Assembly (NCBI RefSeq): GCF_022664395.1
Contig: NZ_JAKRET010000011.1
Location: 62,001 to 126,000 of the forward strand
Direction of reading: 5' to 3'
DNA length: 64,000 bases
Origin: Sphingomonas lacusdianchii
Lineage (GTDB): Bacteria > Pseudomonadota > Alphaproteobacteria > Sphingomonadales > Sphingomonadaceae
A model generated the notes under the pieces. That model saw only the letters and a list, made by a program, of their open reading frames with translations. It was not told where the DNA came from and made no database searches. Of the stretch, positions 52,638-61,918 are shown piece by piece. Positions within the stretch are counted from its first letter, which is position 1, and each line of letters begins with the position of its first letter. A program made the translations under genes and the position numbers.

Positions 52638-54056
52638 ATGAAGATGATTGCCTGGTTTAGGAACAACGCGCCAATACGTATAAAATTTCGTGTGGTTATC
52701 GCATTCCAGGTCTTGGTGGCAGCACTGAGCCTCGGGCTGATCTATCTCGCGTCAAGCGTGCCGTCCGCTGAGGTGTGGACTATTATGCTGGGCGGAACGG
52801 CCTTGGCTTCATTGCCAGTGCTGCTGACCTGGTACAGCGGCAAGCTCATCAGCGATCCTTACGTTAGCACTGTGGTGCGGATGGAGGGGCTGGCATCAGG
52901 CGATCTCGATGGTGAGATCATGTTCTTTGATCATCGCGACTGCGTCGGACGAATGAGCCGGGCGATGCGAATTTTCCGCAACAATGCCGAGACAATCAGA
53001 CGTTCGAATGCTGACTCGCAAATGATGGTCGAAGCGTTAGGTGCCGCATTGGGTCGAATGGCCGGAGGTGACTTAACGTTACAGATTAAGTCGCCGTTTG
53101 CCGAGCAGTTCGAGCCGATCAGGCGCGACTTTAACGCAGCGATGGAAGCTATGGCATCCACGCTAAGCAGGGTGTCGGTTGTCGCAGACGGTATCAACAG
53201 CGGAAGCAGTGATATTCGCGCGGCATCGGACGACTTGTCACGTCGTACGGAGCAGCAGGCCGCGGCGCTCGAGGAAACTGCCGCAGCGATGGATGAGATC
53301 ACGACAACGGTGCGTCAAACCGCAAGCGGCGCAACGAAAGCCAACGAACTTGTGCTACAAGCGCAAGCCGAGGCACGGTCCTCTGACGCACTCGTTGACC
53401 AGGCGGTGACCGTTATGAAGGGCATCGAACGAACATCCACCGAAATCTCAGAGATTATCGGGGTTATTGACGGCATTGCTTTTCAGACCAATCTGCTAGC
53501 GCTCAACGCCGGTGTTGAGGCAGCCCGAGCCGGTGATGCTGGAAAGGGGTTCGCCGTAGTTGCATCAGAGGTCCGTGCGCTTGCGCAGCGCTCTGCGGAG
53601 GCTGCCAAAGACGTCAAAGCACGTATCGCCGCATCTAGCGTCCATGTGGAAGCTGGTGTCAAACTGGTGGGGGCGACTGGATCCGCGCTTCGTGGTATCG
53701 TTGGACGGGTTGACGAGATCAGTGCAATCGTCTCCAGCATCGCCTCATCAGCTAAAGAACAGGCGATTGGGCTGCAGCAGGTAAATACCGCCATTTCCGA
53801 AATGGACTGTGTAACCCAGCAGAACGCGGCGATGGTCGAGCAGGCGACGGCGGCAACGCGCAGCCTGGCATCGGAAGCAGAAAATTTGGCCGTGGAAGTG
53901 GCTCGGTTCACGCTCATTGAGCAGAGTGCCAGCGTATCTGTGCTGCATCACCACCCACGTTCCGAACGCCAGCCAAAGCCTCGGAAGATTGCACGGCCTA
54001 CGCCCACAGTGACTGCACTACGCCAAACCACACAGGAAGAATGGTCTCGGTTCTGA
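52638..54056 (+). CDS. Methyl-accepting chemotaxis protein with EWSRF tail
   Basis: A 472-residue receptor with two closely spaced membrane segments (about 20-40 and 48-66) and no sizeable periplasmic domain, then a HAMP-like region and the same signalling hairpin as the receptor at 48933 (DGIAFQTNLLALNAG, GKGFAVVASEVRALAQRS). It ends EEWSRF, another xWxxF tether. The sensing region is probably the membrane or a HAMP-proximal segment. Coupled (TGATG) to the next, frameshifted gene. Confidence 0.9.
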   Translation: MKMIAWFRNNAPIRIKFRVVIAFQVLVAALSLGLIYLASSVPSAEVWTIMLGGTALASLPVLLTWYSGKLISDPYVSTVVRMEGLASGDLDGEIMFFDHRDCVGRMSRAMRIFRNNAETIRRSNADSQMMVEALGAALGRMAGGDLTLQIKSPFAEQFEPIRRDFNAAMEAMASTLSRVSVVADGINSGSSDIRAASDDLSRRTEQQAAALEETAAAMDEITTTVRQTASGATKANELVLQAQAEARSSDALVDQAVTVMKGIERTSTEISEIIGVIDGIAFQTNLLALNAGVEAARAGDAGKGFAVVASEVRALAQRSAEAAKDVKARIAASSVHVEAGVKLVGATGSALRGIVGRVDEISAIVSSIASSAKEQAIGLQQVNTAISEMDCVTQQNAAMVEQATAATRSLASEAENLAVEVARFTLIEQSASVSVLHHHPRSERQPKPRKIARPTPTVTALRQTTQEEWSRF

Positions 54057-54417
54057 TGCCTTTGCAGATAAGAAAACAAGCCGACTACGTTCTGGTCCAC
54101 GGCAACGGCTTGGCAACCTTGGCTGAAGCCCAGCAGCACTTTCGTGACCTATCATCCCTTCTGGTCTTAGAGCGGCGAAGTGTGAAAGGCGTGCGATTGC
54201 TGATCGATCTTCGTGCGGCCGCTGCGCACCCCCCGAAGTGGCTGCTCACATAGAGAGGGTACTGCCAGTTTTATACCGTGCGAACGATCGCGTCGCGGTT
54301 GTCGTTCAAGACACTGGTCGCAAAATTGAAACAAAAAGCTCTCACGATCCTAAATACTCTGACGTGTTTTTATCAAGGGAAGCGGCTGAAGCGTATCTTC
54401 AGGCTCAGCCTTCTTAA
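54056..54417 (+). pseudogene. STAS-like small protein, frameshifted
   Basis: ATG 54056 overlaps the receptor stop. The first 60 codons (YVLVHGNGLATLAEA, VKGVRLLIDLRAA) look like an STAS/SpoIIAA-like fold. A six-C run at 54229-54234 then shifts the frame; with one more C the reading continues VAAHIERVLPVLYRAND, RVAVVVQDTG and DVFLSREAAEAYLQAQ to TAA at 54417. The gene is either decayed, wrongly sequenced, or frameshifted during expression. Confidence 0.65.
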
Positions 54418-54901
54418 CCGGTCGCGTGACTGCGAACTCGCTGGTGCGATCGATGCCGACGAACAGGTAGAGCTTGCCTTCGCGGTCCGCTACCCAAGTC
54501 GATATTGACGTCAGAGAAGCCGATCAGGCAGCGCTTGAAGCGCTGCTGTTTTGGCTTGTCACCCTCAATGCCCGGCAGGCGCGAGATGCCGTGTCGTTGG
54601 AGGCACCGATGCAACGCTGAGTGCGTCAGTGCGGGGGTGACGGTTGCATGGCATAGAGGCAGTCGTCGAGCGGCAGCAACGTGTGGCGTCGGAACGCCAC
54701 AACAGCTGCCTCCTCGGCTTTCGACAGGGTTATAGAATGAGGCGCCTTCGGCCCGGTCTTTATATCCTCGACCGTTGCTCCCTTACGCTCCTTCGCGACC
54801 GTCTTCGGGTTGATCCCCAGTTCACAGCTTAGCATAGCGAGCGAAGCTTGCGACATGCTGTATTGCTGAATTGACGACGCGCGTGTTCGCGGCCCAACCA
54901 T
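54418..54901 (-). pseudogene. IS481-family transposase remnant
   Basis: Minus strand, starting MVGPRTRASS. It carries the N-terminal helix-turn-helix (LAMLSCELGINPKTVAKE, RRHTLLPLDDCLYA), a frameshift near 54630, then LHRCLQRHGISRLP and, after another shift, GKLYLFVGIDRTSEFAV. Similarity ends exactly at the stop of the STAS-like gene, so the element was truncated there. The rest of the DDE domain is absent. Confidence 0.75.
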
Positions 54902-55237
54902 AACGTATCCGTCCCTGCGGCTTCCTTCCATTTCAACAAAAGGATCGCGCCATCAAACCGTGGGATCAAACACCTAGGACTGAACGATAGCCGTGGGCTT
55001 TGGATGCCGCTGCAAAGAGGCCCACACGGTGACAGCTTTGCTATGGTTGGCGCTAATATCGCCTGCATTTACTTACACATAATGAGTATACGAAAGTATT
55101 CGTTCGCATAATGGAACCTAATTCGTACGTTTGACTTAGTGCTTCACGATTAACGAGCTGTTCTACGAACGCATCGCGTTGAAACCGCGCAACGTCACTT
55201 CAGAAGGCGCAAGCTTGCCGTTAAGCGGAGAATGTGC
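54902..55237. other. Intergenic region, no gene seen
   Basis: About 335 bases, moderately AT-rich on the right. No convincing frame. It holds the promoter region of the hemerythrin-like gene; no specific site identified. Confidence 0.4.
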
Positions 55238-55669
55238 ATGCAGCATGTTACTTACCAGCTTCTCATCGCGGAACACGATGCGATTGATAGCGCTGCCGAC
55301 GACATGCTTCACGCTGCGACTGGTCACAGAGATACCAGCCATGAGCTGGCAAACCGGCTTAGAAGTCTGGCGAATCTGGTCGCAGCGCATGTTCAGAAAG
55401 AGAGCCAGTTCGTTAGCGGCCTCGACCAGGATCATCTGGTTGGCCAATGGATCAATGACTGGAAAGCAGGCTTGGCTGAGTTTGACCGGTTATGTGACGA
55501 CTGGGAAGCGTATTTGAGCCGATGGGATGAAGAGTCGATACGTACCAATCGAATAATATTCTCGCAGGATACTGGCGCTATGATCGAACGGTTGCGTAGT
55601 CGGGTACGTGATGAGACCGCTACATTGTACTCGGCGGCATTACAAAGCGGTGCAGTTCGTCTCCGCTGA
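55238..55669 (+). CDS. Hemerythrin-like helical protein
   Basis: A 143-residue helical protein with LLIAEHDAID near the start and AAHVQKESQFVSGL in the second helix. These H and E positions fit a hemerythrin-type cation-binding bundle, which would bind di-iron and respond to oxygen or redox state. GCGGAG lies about 8 bases ahead of ATG 55238; ATG 55232 is possible. It resembles 37644 and 60149. Convergent with a receiver gene. Confidence 0.65.
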   Translation: MQHVTYQLLIAEHDAIDSAADDMLHAATGHRDTSHELANRLRSLANLVAAHVQKESQFVSGLDQDHLVGQWINDWKAGLAEFDRLCDDWEAYLSRWDEESIRTNRIIFSQDTGAMIERLRSRVRDETATLYSAALQSGAVRLR

Positions 55670-55780
55670 ATACCCGTAGCACTGTTCGGGTGCCAAGGCG
55701 GACGTGGCGTCAGTCCGCTGGTTGACAAACTGGCGACACCGGCTGCGAATACTGATAAGAGTTGCAAAGCGAGCCGATAC

Positions 55781-56188
55781 TTAAAACGTCCGGACAAACA
55801 CTCCCGGCTTCTTATTGTCTGGCAATATTCGCGCAAGATGACTGAGAACTACATATGTACTGTACGGCTTGAAGAGGAAGGTTGCCTTTCCTGGCATCTC
55901 ACCATCTTTAGGGTGTACATGCCCGGAAGCCATAACGATTTCGATTTCCGGTCGAGTGGCGGATACGTGCCTAGCCAAGGCGAACCCATTCATCGTTCCA
56001 GGCATATCGACGTCGGTAAACAGCAGGACGATGTTGTGCCGATGCTTCGTTAGCAAATCCAGCGCTTCGTCCCCATCCATGGCCTCAAGGGCCTGGAACC
56101 CGGCATTTTGCAGAATGGATGCGGTGTTCATGAGGATCAGCGGATCGTCATCGACTACCAGCGCGTACGGTGCGGACAAGACAGTCAT
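55781..56188 (-). CDS. Single-domain response regulator (receiver only)
   Basis: A 135-residue CheY-like protein starting MTVLSAPYALVVDDDP. The phosphoacceptor aspartate is in LLFTDVDMPG near residue 57 and the lysine in FLFKPY near residue 107. It is a close paralogue of the receiver at 15755, sharing ALVVDDDP...LM and the KKP C-terminus. GGAG lies 5 bases before the start. Confidence 0.88.
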   Translation of the reverse strand: MTVLSAPYALVVDDDPLILMNTASILQNAGFQALEAMDGDEALDLLTKHRHNIVLLFTDVDMPGTMNGFALARHVSATRPEIEIVMASGHVHPKDGEMPGKATFLFKPYSTYVVLSHLARILPDNKKPGVFVRTF

Positions 56189-56505
56189 CTGTCTCCAACG
56201 ACTGCCAAAGACGCAAGTTTCTATAAACAAATGATTTTCTTATCGGAAAACGATTCTCCGATTGCCGTTCATCGTTGTCCGTCGAAAGTGCGACGCTTGC
56301 CGGTAGCGAAACATAATCGTCCGATATCGGTAGCTGACAATGTTCGCGGTCGCTTGTTTATGAAGCGCGTCGGTATCTGTTCGCAGCGAACCGTTCGGCC
56401 GTTGCAACGGTGGCATAATCAACGGCCCGGACAGGAAAAGGGGTGAACTGCCACCGTTCAACGTAGCGGGCTACATCACCATCAGTAATGTAGCCCGCCA
56501 ATCGT
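56189..56505. other. Intergenic region, no gene seen
   Basis: About 315 bases between the receiver and the calcium-binding-type gene. Its left end (56219-56250) is AT-rich and probably carries the receiver promoter. No coding frame is convincing. Confidence 0.4.
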
Positions 56506-57297
56506 TCAGGCCGGCTCGCTGCCAACGACGTAAGTCGATTCACTTGTTCCGTAGTAATAGTAAGTTACGCCGTTAATCTCGTGTGAACCCAGATAGTCAA
56601 CCGATCTAAGGGCGGAGTTGACAAATTTAAGCTGACCGCCCAAAGCATTGTGCGAGTTGGCATCGTTCGCGCTACTTACGCCCGACATATCTAGTACGCG
56701 ATTACGGCCAAAAGAAATCGTGCCATCGCCATTGCCGTCAAACAGCTGCATGGTCGTCACCAGCAGATCGTCATTACCGAACCCGGATATCGTGTCGCCG
56801 CCCAGATTGAGACCGAGCGCGTTGTCGTGCAAAATAACTTTTGCACCATCTGCTGCGTTGATCCGGTCGTTGCCAACCGTCCCTTCGATCACGTTGGCCT
56901 CACCGAACTCGGCCCAAAGGTTTTTACGCGTCGCGCCATCAGCATAGGTAAATTGCCCACCTTTGCTACCCAAGCCCCTGAGCTCGATCGAACCCCCGTC
57001 GTTGCTAACGACTTGAATGTGATCCGGTCCTGCAAGATCTGGTCCGGTCCCGTCAATATCGATAATGCCATTCGGACCAGGCGAGATGAAGCCATCACCA
57101 TTGAAATCGAAGATTGGCTTCCGGGTTATAACCGCATTATTCTTGCTGAAATCAAGGAACACGTCGTCGCCAATTTCACCGTCGTCCAATGCGAACGTCG
57201 TCGTGCTCATGGCGAAAAAGACGTTGCTGGATGCATCGGCAATCACGTTGATCAGCGTGGCACCAGACACCAACGCATCGTTGTTTTTGAAACCCAT
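56506..57297 (-). CDS. Putative calcium-binding (RTX/EF-hand-like) protein
   Basis: A 263-residue acidic protein rich in Asn, Asp and Gly. Two stretches have dockerin/EF-hand-like calcium loops (FDFNGDGFISPGPNGIID and DGNGDGTISFGRNR), and GNDRINAADG and GLNLGGDTISGFGNDD resemble RTX-type repeats. There is no classical signal peptide, which fits type I secretion or a surface protein. A GGGGGT-type site precedes the start. Separated by ~460 bases from the GGDEF-EAL gene; no transporter nearby. Confidence 0.65.
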   Translation of the reverse strand: MGFKNNDALVSGATLINVIADASSNVFFAMSTTTFALDDGEIGDDVFLDFSKNNAVITRKPIFDFNGDGFISPGPNGIIDIDGTGPDLAGPDHIQVVSNDGGSIELRGLGSKGGQFTYADGATRKNLWAEFGEANVIEGTVGNDRINAADGAKVILHDNALGLNLGGDTISGFGNDDLLVTTMQLFDGNGDGTISFGRNRVLDMSGVSSANDANSHNALGGQLKFVNSALRSVDYLGSHEINGVTYYYYGTSESTYVVGSEPA

Positions 57298-57758
57298 AAC
57301 CTACCCCCTGCGAGTGCTTTAACAGTCTTGGACAGCCTTGTTGGGTAACGGTCCGTCGCGGTTGTCCGCAGGCCATGCTGCACTCAAGCAATACCCCGAT
57401 ATGCGTTTAACTCTTTGATAACTATGAGTCTACCAATCGTTCGCAAAGGATCTGCGAAGCGACGAGCAACGAGGGCAACAGGCTCGCACTGTGGGTAGGC
57501 TGAAACGGCCGAAAAGCTGGTCGGCCATGCCGACCACGCCGGCGGATGCCGGGAGCAGCGCATCGCTGGAGGTGAGGAGATAACTTTCCGATCCGTGCAA
57601 GGCGGTGCATGGCGTGGGTAAGTTGAAGCGTCAGTTTGTCACGAAGCTACAGTATACGACGCAACTGCATCTTCATATTTTTACGTAAATTACGCTGAAT
57701 ATCGGAATCGGTGAGTAAAATTGGCGGACTCTTAACCGGCTGCTCCTAAACCGATGCG
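57298..57758. other. Intergenic region, no gene seen
   Basis: About 460 bases between divergent genes. The right part (57640-57720) is AT-rich and is the likely promoter of the GGDEF-EAL gene. Short open frames are present but lack protein-like composition. Confidence 0.4.
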
Positions 57759-60149
57759 ATGTTCCACGGCTTCATGACCGTGCTGGATTGCATCCGGCAT
57801 ATGCACGAGGGTCGGCTTGTCGCCGTAGCCGGTATGGTTTGTGCAACCGGCACCTATGCAGCCTTCGCCATTGCCCAGCATGCAACACGCGCGACCGGAA
57901 GCCTTAAAATGCGCTGGGGGCTGGTCAGCATCGTCGCCAGTGGGTGCACGGCGTGGGCCACCCATTTCATCGTCTTGCTCGGCTTCCGCCCTGGCATGCC
58001 TGCCGCGTTCGCGCCGATCCAGACCGCCATATCGCTGACTGCGGCTATCATTGGTATCGGTCTCGGCATCGCGCTGTCCCTGCGCAGCAGACGCCGGCGC
58101 TGGCGACAATTCTGCGCAGGCATGGTCATCGGCGCGACCATCGCGGTTCTCCATTATGTTGGGCAGTCGGCGTATCTGGTTCCTGGCGAAGTGCATTGGG
58201 ACATAACGCTCGTTGCGTTCTCCGTGGTGGCGAGTATCCTTATTGCCGGCGGAGCGCTCCTGGCAGTTTCCGCCCGGAACCGACGCCTGCGCGGTCTGGC
58301 AGCGCCGTTGCTGTTGTTGTCGATCGCGGTCCTGCATTTCTGCGGCATGGCGGCAATGACGCTGCACTTCGATCCGACCATGTCGCTTCCGGACGATGCA
58401 GTAACGCCAGAAGCAATCACCCCAGTAGTGGCAGGGGTATCGCTTGCGCTGCTCATACTGGCTGTAACGGGGTGGCGCTTTGACCTGTCGTCGAAGGCGC
58501 GGGTGCGTCTGGATCGAGAGCGCATGCGTGAACTTGCCAATCTCGCGTTGGAAGGGTTGCTGATCTGCCATGACGATCTGGTCGTGACGGCCAACAACAG
58601 CATGGAACGCTTGTCAGGACGGCGCAGTGGCGGATTGGCAGGAAGCTTCGTCAGTACCCTGCTGCCTGGGCTCGACATCGCCAGCATGCCCGAACGCGAG
58701 GAGCGTGAGGCGCAATTGGTGGCGGCAGATGGCCAGATGGTACCGGTACGCGTCCTGCGACGTAATATCGGCATGGACCGGACAGTCCAGACCGTCATCG
58801 CCGTACGCGACCAGCGGGAACGGTTACGAACCGAAGCCAAGATGCGGACGCTTGCCTTCAACGATACGCTGACGGACCTTCCCAACCGTACCCGTTTCCT
58901 CGAGCTTCTCGGCGTACATGCCGCGTCGCGACGGGAGAACGAACGGTCGTTTGCCGTGCTCATGCTCGATCTGGATCGTTTCAAGCCAGTCAATGATACC
59001 TTCGGGCATGCTGCTGGCGATATCGTACTGCGGCTTGTCGCTGATCGCTTGCAGGCGCTGCTGCGTGATGAAGACATTGTTGCACGGATCGGTGGCGACG
59101 AGTTTGCTATATTACAGCTCACCGCGGACCATCCAGACGCAGTAGTCGGCCTATCGCAACGAATTATTGCGGCTTTCGAGAATGCCCCATTCATGCTTGA
59201 GGGGCAGGCCATCCATATCGGCATCAGTATCGGCATTGCCATGGCGCCCACCGATGGCGCCGGCCCGGCAGAACTGCTTCATAACGCCGATCTCGCTTTG
59301 TATGCCGCCAAGGCGGATGGAAAAGGGACGTTTCGGCGCTACGAGCCGCTGCTCGATGAGAAGGCGCGCGAACGACGGACGCTTGAGGCAGGGCTTCGCC
59401 ATGCGCTCGTGTCCGAGCAACTCGAGCTTCATTATCAGCCGCTTGTCGATGCCAAAACCGGCGCCTTTTGTTCGGCGGAGGCGTTGCTCCGGTGGCATCA
59501 TCCAAAACTCGGGATGATCCCACCGATGGTGTTCGTTTCGGTCGCGGAAGAAACCGGGCTCATCCTGCAGCTCGGGGAATGGGTACTGCGTACCGCGTGT
59601 ATGGAGGCTGCAACATGGCCGGACGAGCTTGGTGTGGCGGTGAACCTGTCACCCGCCCAATTCCAGGACCGATCGCTGGTTACGCTTGTCGAACAGGTGC
59701 TCGAAACGAGTAATTTGGCACCGCATCGTCTGGAGCTGGAAATCACTGAAGGCATCCTGCTCGACGATGAGAAGCGAACGCTGGAGACGCTGTCCGCTTT
59801 GCGGGCGATGGGAGTCCGCATTGCGATGGACGACTTTGGTACCGGCTACTCTTCGCTAAGCTATCTGCGCAAGTTTCCGTTCGACAAGCTTAAAATCGAC
59901 CAGTCGTTCGTACGCCAGATACCCGACGATCCGGACGGTGTTGCCATTGTCCGAGCTATCCTTACGATGAGCGCCTGTCTGGGCATCGGCACGACGGTGG
60001 AGGGGGTCGAGACCGCCGAGCAGTTTGCCTTTTCGGTCGCCGAAGGGTGCGACACGATCCAAGGCTACTATGTCAGCCATCCCCTCAAACGTACCGACTT
60101 TGCGACCTTTATTGCCAACTCGCAGACTTCTGGAACGGAATGCGTTTGA
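57759..60149 (+). CDS. MHYT-GGDEF-EAL cyclic-di-GMP protein
   Basis: A 796-residue membrane protein. The first 230 residues contain about seven hydrophobic segments with repeated H-Y/F...GM pairs (WATHFIVLLGF, VLHYVGQSAY, VLHFCGMAAM), typical of the MHYT sensor for oxygen, CO or NO, probably through copper. A PAS-like linker follows, then GGDEF (RIGGDEF near residue 445) and EAL (SAEALLRW, E574-L576). Both catalytic motifs are intact, so it could make and degrade cyclic di-GMP. The next gene starts inside its stop. Confidence 0.93.
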   Translation: MFHGFMTVLDCIRHMHEGRLVAVAGMVCATGTYAAFAIAQHATRATGSLKMRWGLVSIVASGCTAWATHFIVLLGFRPGMPAAFAPIQTAISLTAAIIGIGLGIALSLRSRRRRWRQFCAGMVIGATIAVLHYVGQSAYLVPGEVHWDITLVAFSVVASILIAGGALLAVSARNRRLRGLAAPLLLLSIAVLHFCGMAAMTLHFDPTMSLPDDAVTPEAITPVVAGVSLALLILAVTGWRFDLSSKARVRLDRERMRELANLALEGLLICHDDLVVTANNSMERLSGRRSGGLAGSFVSTLLPGLDIASMPEREEREAQLVAADGQMVPVRVLRRNIGMDRTVQTVIAVRDQRERLRTEAKMRTLAFNDTLTDLPNRTRFLELLGVHAASRRENERSFAVLMLDLDRFKPVNDTFGHAAGDIVLRLVADRLQALLRDEDIVARIGGDEFAILQLTADHPDAVVGLSQRIIAAFENAPFMLEGQAIHIGISIGIAMAPTDGAGPAELLHNADLALYAAKADGKGTFRRYEPLLDEKARERRTLEAGLRHALVSEQLELHYQPLVDAKTGAFCSAEALLRWHHPKLGMIPPMVFVSVAEETGLILQLGEWVLRTACMEAATWPDELGVAVNLSPAQFQDRSLVTLVEQVLETSNLAPHRLELEITEGILLDDEKRTLETLSALRAMGVRIAMDDFGTGYSSLSYLRKFPFDKLKIDQSFVRQIPDDPDGVAIVRAILTMSACLGIGTTVEGVETAEQFAFSVAEGCDTIQGYYVSHPLKRTDFATFIANSQTSGTECV

Positions 60150-60547
60150 TGCAGAGTCAACGGAAACGCGAACACGATGCGCTGCGGGCAAGCATGGCAC
60201 GGTTCCTGGCGATGCTGGATGCTTCGACTGGCGTCGATCACATCAGCCTGCTTCGCGAGCGGATGCTGTTTTCCCAAACGTTCAGTACCCATCTGCTGAA
60301 CGAACATAACGATCTGCACAAACTTGCGAATGCCGGCCAGTCCGCCCTTTTACGCGAACGCGACACCATAATTCTTAAACTTCGGGAAGACTATAGCACC
60401 CATATCCGCCAGTGGACACCACCGTTGATTACGTCCGATCCATCCGGGTATCGCTCCGCAGTGCTCGCTCTACAACGTCGGCTACTCGATATCATGGAAT
60501 GGGAAGAGCGAATTTTGCCCATTTTTGCCATCGGCTTCGTGAATTGA
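60149..60547 (+). CDS. Hemerythrin-like helical protein
   Basis: A 132-residue helical protein with KREHDALRASMARFL at the start, a THLLNEHNDLHKL segment and a HIRQWTPP...MEWEERILPIF end. It resembles 37644 (HIERWTDD... MEEQMERE) and 55238. It is coupled (TGATG) to the GGDEF-EAL gene upstream, hinting that it modulates that protein. The full di-iron site is not certain. Confidence 0.65.
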   Translation: MQSQRKREHDALRASMARFLAMLDASTGVDHISLLRERMLFSQTFSTHLLNEHNDLHKLANAGQSALLRERDTIILKLREDYSTHIRQWTPPLITSDPSGYRSAVLALQRRLLDIMEWEERILPIFAIGFVN

Positions 60548-60548
60548 A

Positions 60549-60815
60549 TCAATATTTACGGACGCAGAGGTGTTTGAACTCGAATTTTTGGCAAGCCTTG
60601 GGTAGATGGCCAGCGGGTGCTGGAGCGGTATAGTCTTCGTCAACCGCAACGGGCTGCGCGCATGAAGGATTCTGTCGCAAGCGCCTAGCCTCCTGCACCA
60701 AGTCATCCCAGTAGATCAGCGTATCCTTATACACCGGGTGACCACGCAGCCGGCGAGCGCTTGCAAACGCGTTGGCGAGGTTGTCCAGTATCGAGCCGTA
60801 AAATTCCATGGCCAT
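60549..60815 (-). CDS. Small hypothetical protein
   Basis: An 88-residue protein with a helical N-terminus (MAMEFYGSILDNLANAF) and a patterned middle (HPVYKDTLIYWDDLVQEARR), which reads as a real protein rather than a shadow. It has no strong ribosome site. It converges with the hemerythrin-like gene. Function unknown. Confidence 0.5.
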   Translation of the reverse strand: MAMEFYGSILDNLANAFASARRLRGHPVYKDTLIYWDDLVQEARRLRQNPSCAQPVAVDEDYTAPAPAGHLPKACQKFEFKHLCVRKY

Positions 60816-60897
60816 CGATAGCTTGGGTGGCCGGTAAAGAAAAGAAAACCACGTGAAGCAGGTTGCCGAACTCTCGCGAGCCCGGCAGCGCGGACGG

Positions 60898-61494
60898 TTA
60901 GAACGGGCCTGTTTTGCGCTCGCGCTCGACCTTGTCCATTCCTGGCGCCTCTTCGCCAGCCTTCTTGGCGTCGTTATAGCGGTCGATCGCTTCCATGGTA
61001 ATGCGGCGCGCTTCGTCGCGACCGCCCCAAGTGCCGACCCGCACCCACTTCTTCTTTTCCAAGTCCTTGTAGTGGGTGAAGAAATGCTCGATCTGTTCAA
61101 ACACGATCTCAGGCAAATCATCCTTCTCGCCAACATTGGAGTAGTAGGGGAAGGTTGAGTTGACCGGTACGCAGACCAGCTTCTCATCCCCGCCAGCCTC
61201 GTCCTCAAGGTTCAGAACAGCGATCGGGCGCGCGCGTACGACGCAGCCTGGAATGAAGGGCGAGCGAGCCACGACCAGCGCGTCAAGCGGGTCGCCGTCA
61301 GGCGAAAGGGTGTGCGGCACGAAGCCGTAGTTCGCGGGGTAACGCATCGGCGTGTGCAGGATCCGGTCAACGAACAACGCGCCCGACGCCTTGTCGAACT
61401 CATACTTCACGGGTTCGCCGCCAACTGGCACTTCGATGACGACGTTAAGGTCGTCGGGAGGACTCGTACCCACGGGGATCAGTTCAATTCGCAT
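60898..61494 (-). CDS. ppa: Inorganic pyrophosphatase
   Basis: A 198-residue soluble family I pyrophosphatase (PPi to 2 Pi), driving biosynthesis forward. Signatures are VIEVPVGGEPVKYEFDK, MRYPANYGFVPHTL and the active-site DGDPLDALVVA loop with its metal-binding aspartates. The start at 61494 is chosen at MRIELIP; an in-frame upstream extension to 61569 is not needed. This is the most chromosome-like gene in the window; a second copy elsewhere cannot be excluded. Confidence 0.95.
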   Translation of the reverse strand: MRIELIPVGTSPPDDLNVVIEVPVGGEPVKYEFDKASGALFVDRILHTPMRYPANYGFVPHTLSPDGDPLDALVVARSPFIPGCVVRARPIAVLNLEDEAGGDEKLVCVPVNSTFPYYSNVGEKDDLPEIVFEQIEHFFTHYKDLEKKKWVRVGTWGGRDEARRITMEAIDRYNDAKKAGEEAPGMDKVERERKTGPF

Positions 61495-61720
61495 AAGAAC
61501 CCTGTCGATGAGGAAGGTGGCCGCAACCGGCCCCAGTGCAGTACGCACATACCTCGGCATGCGGCCCAAGGCGATGCTGCAACGTCAGCTGAGCAGTACC
61601 GATCAGGGACGCGACACCGTTTAGCAATTTCGTCAGTGCTGCCCTTACTGACTTACGGCCGTGGTTCTTGGTTGGGAAAAGGGCCGGTTCTAACGAGCAT
61701 ACTGCGGCTGTCAGACTGCC

Positions 61721-61918
61721 TCATTTGAAGCAGCAATAGCCATGCTGGGCGATCAGGGTGATCGCCTCTTGCTCATCGACCATGCTCGTCTGAAGCCTTA
61801 CAGCCCGATCCAGCGCCCACGGACCAAGTTCATCCGGGAGGTTGGCGCCGTCCTCGTCGCTGGTAAGCGCATGCAAACCGCTCGTAGCGGTGTAAAGCCA
61901 GACGGCCATATCTTTCAT
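61721..61918 (-). CDS. Small hypothetical protein behind PAS-GGDEF-EAL gene
   Basis: A 65-residue protein (MAVWLYTATSG, SDEDGANLPDELGPWALDR). It starts immediately after the stop of the PAS-GGDEF-EAL gene (TAGATG), so it is probably co-translated with it. No family assigned; the composition is protein-like. Confidence 0.6.
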   Translation of the reverse strand: MKDMAVWLYTATSGLHALTSDEDGANLPDELGPWALDRAVRLQTSMVDEQEAITLIAQHGYCCFK

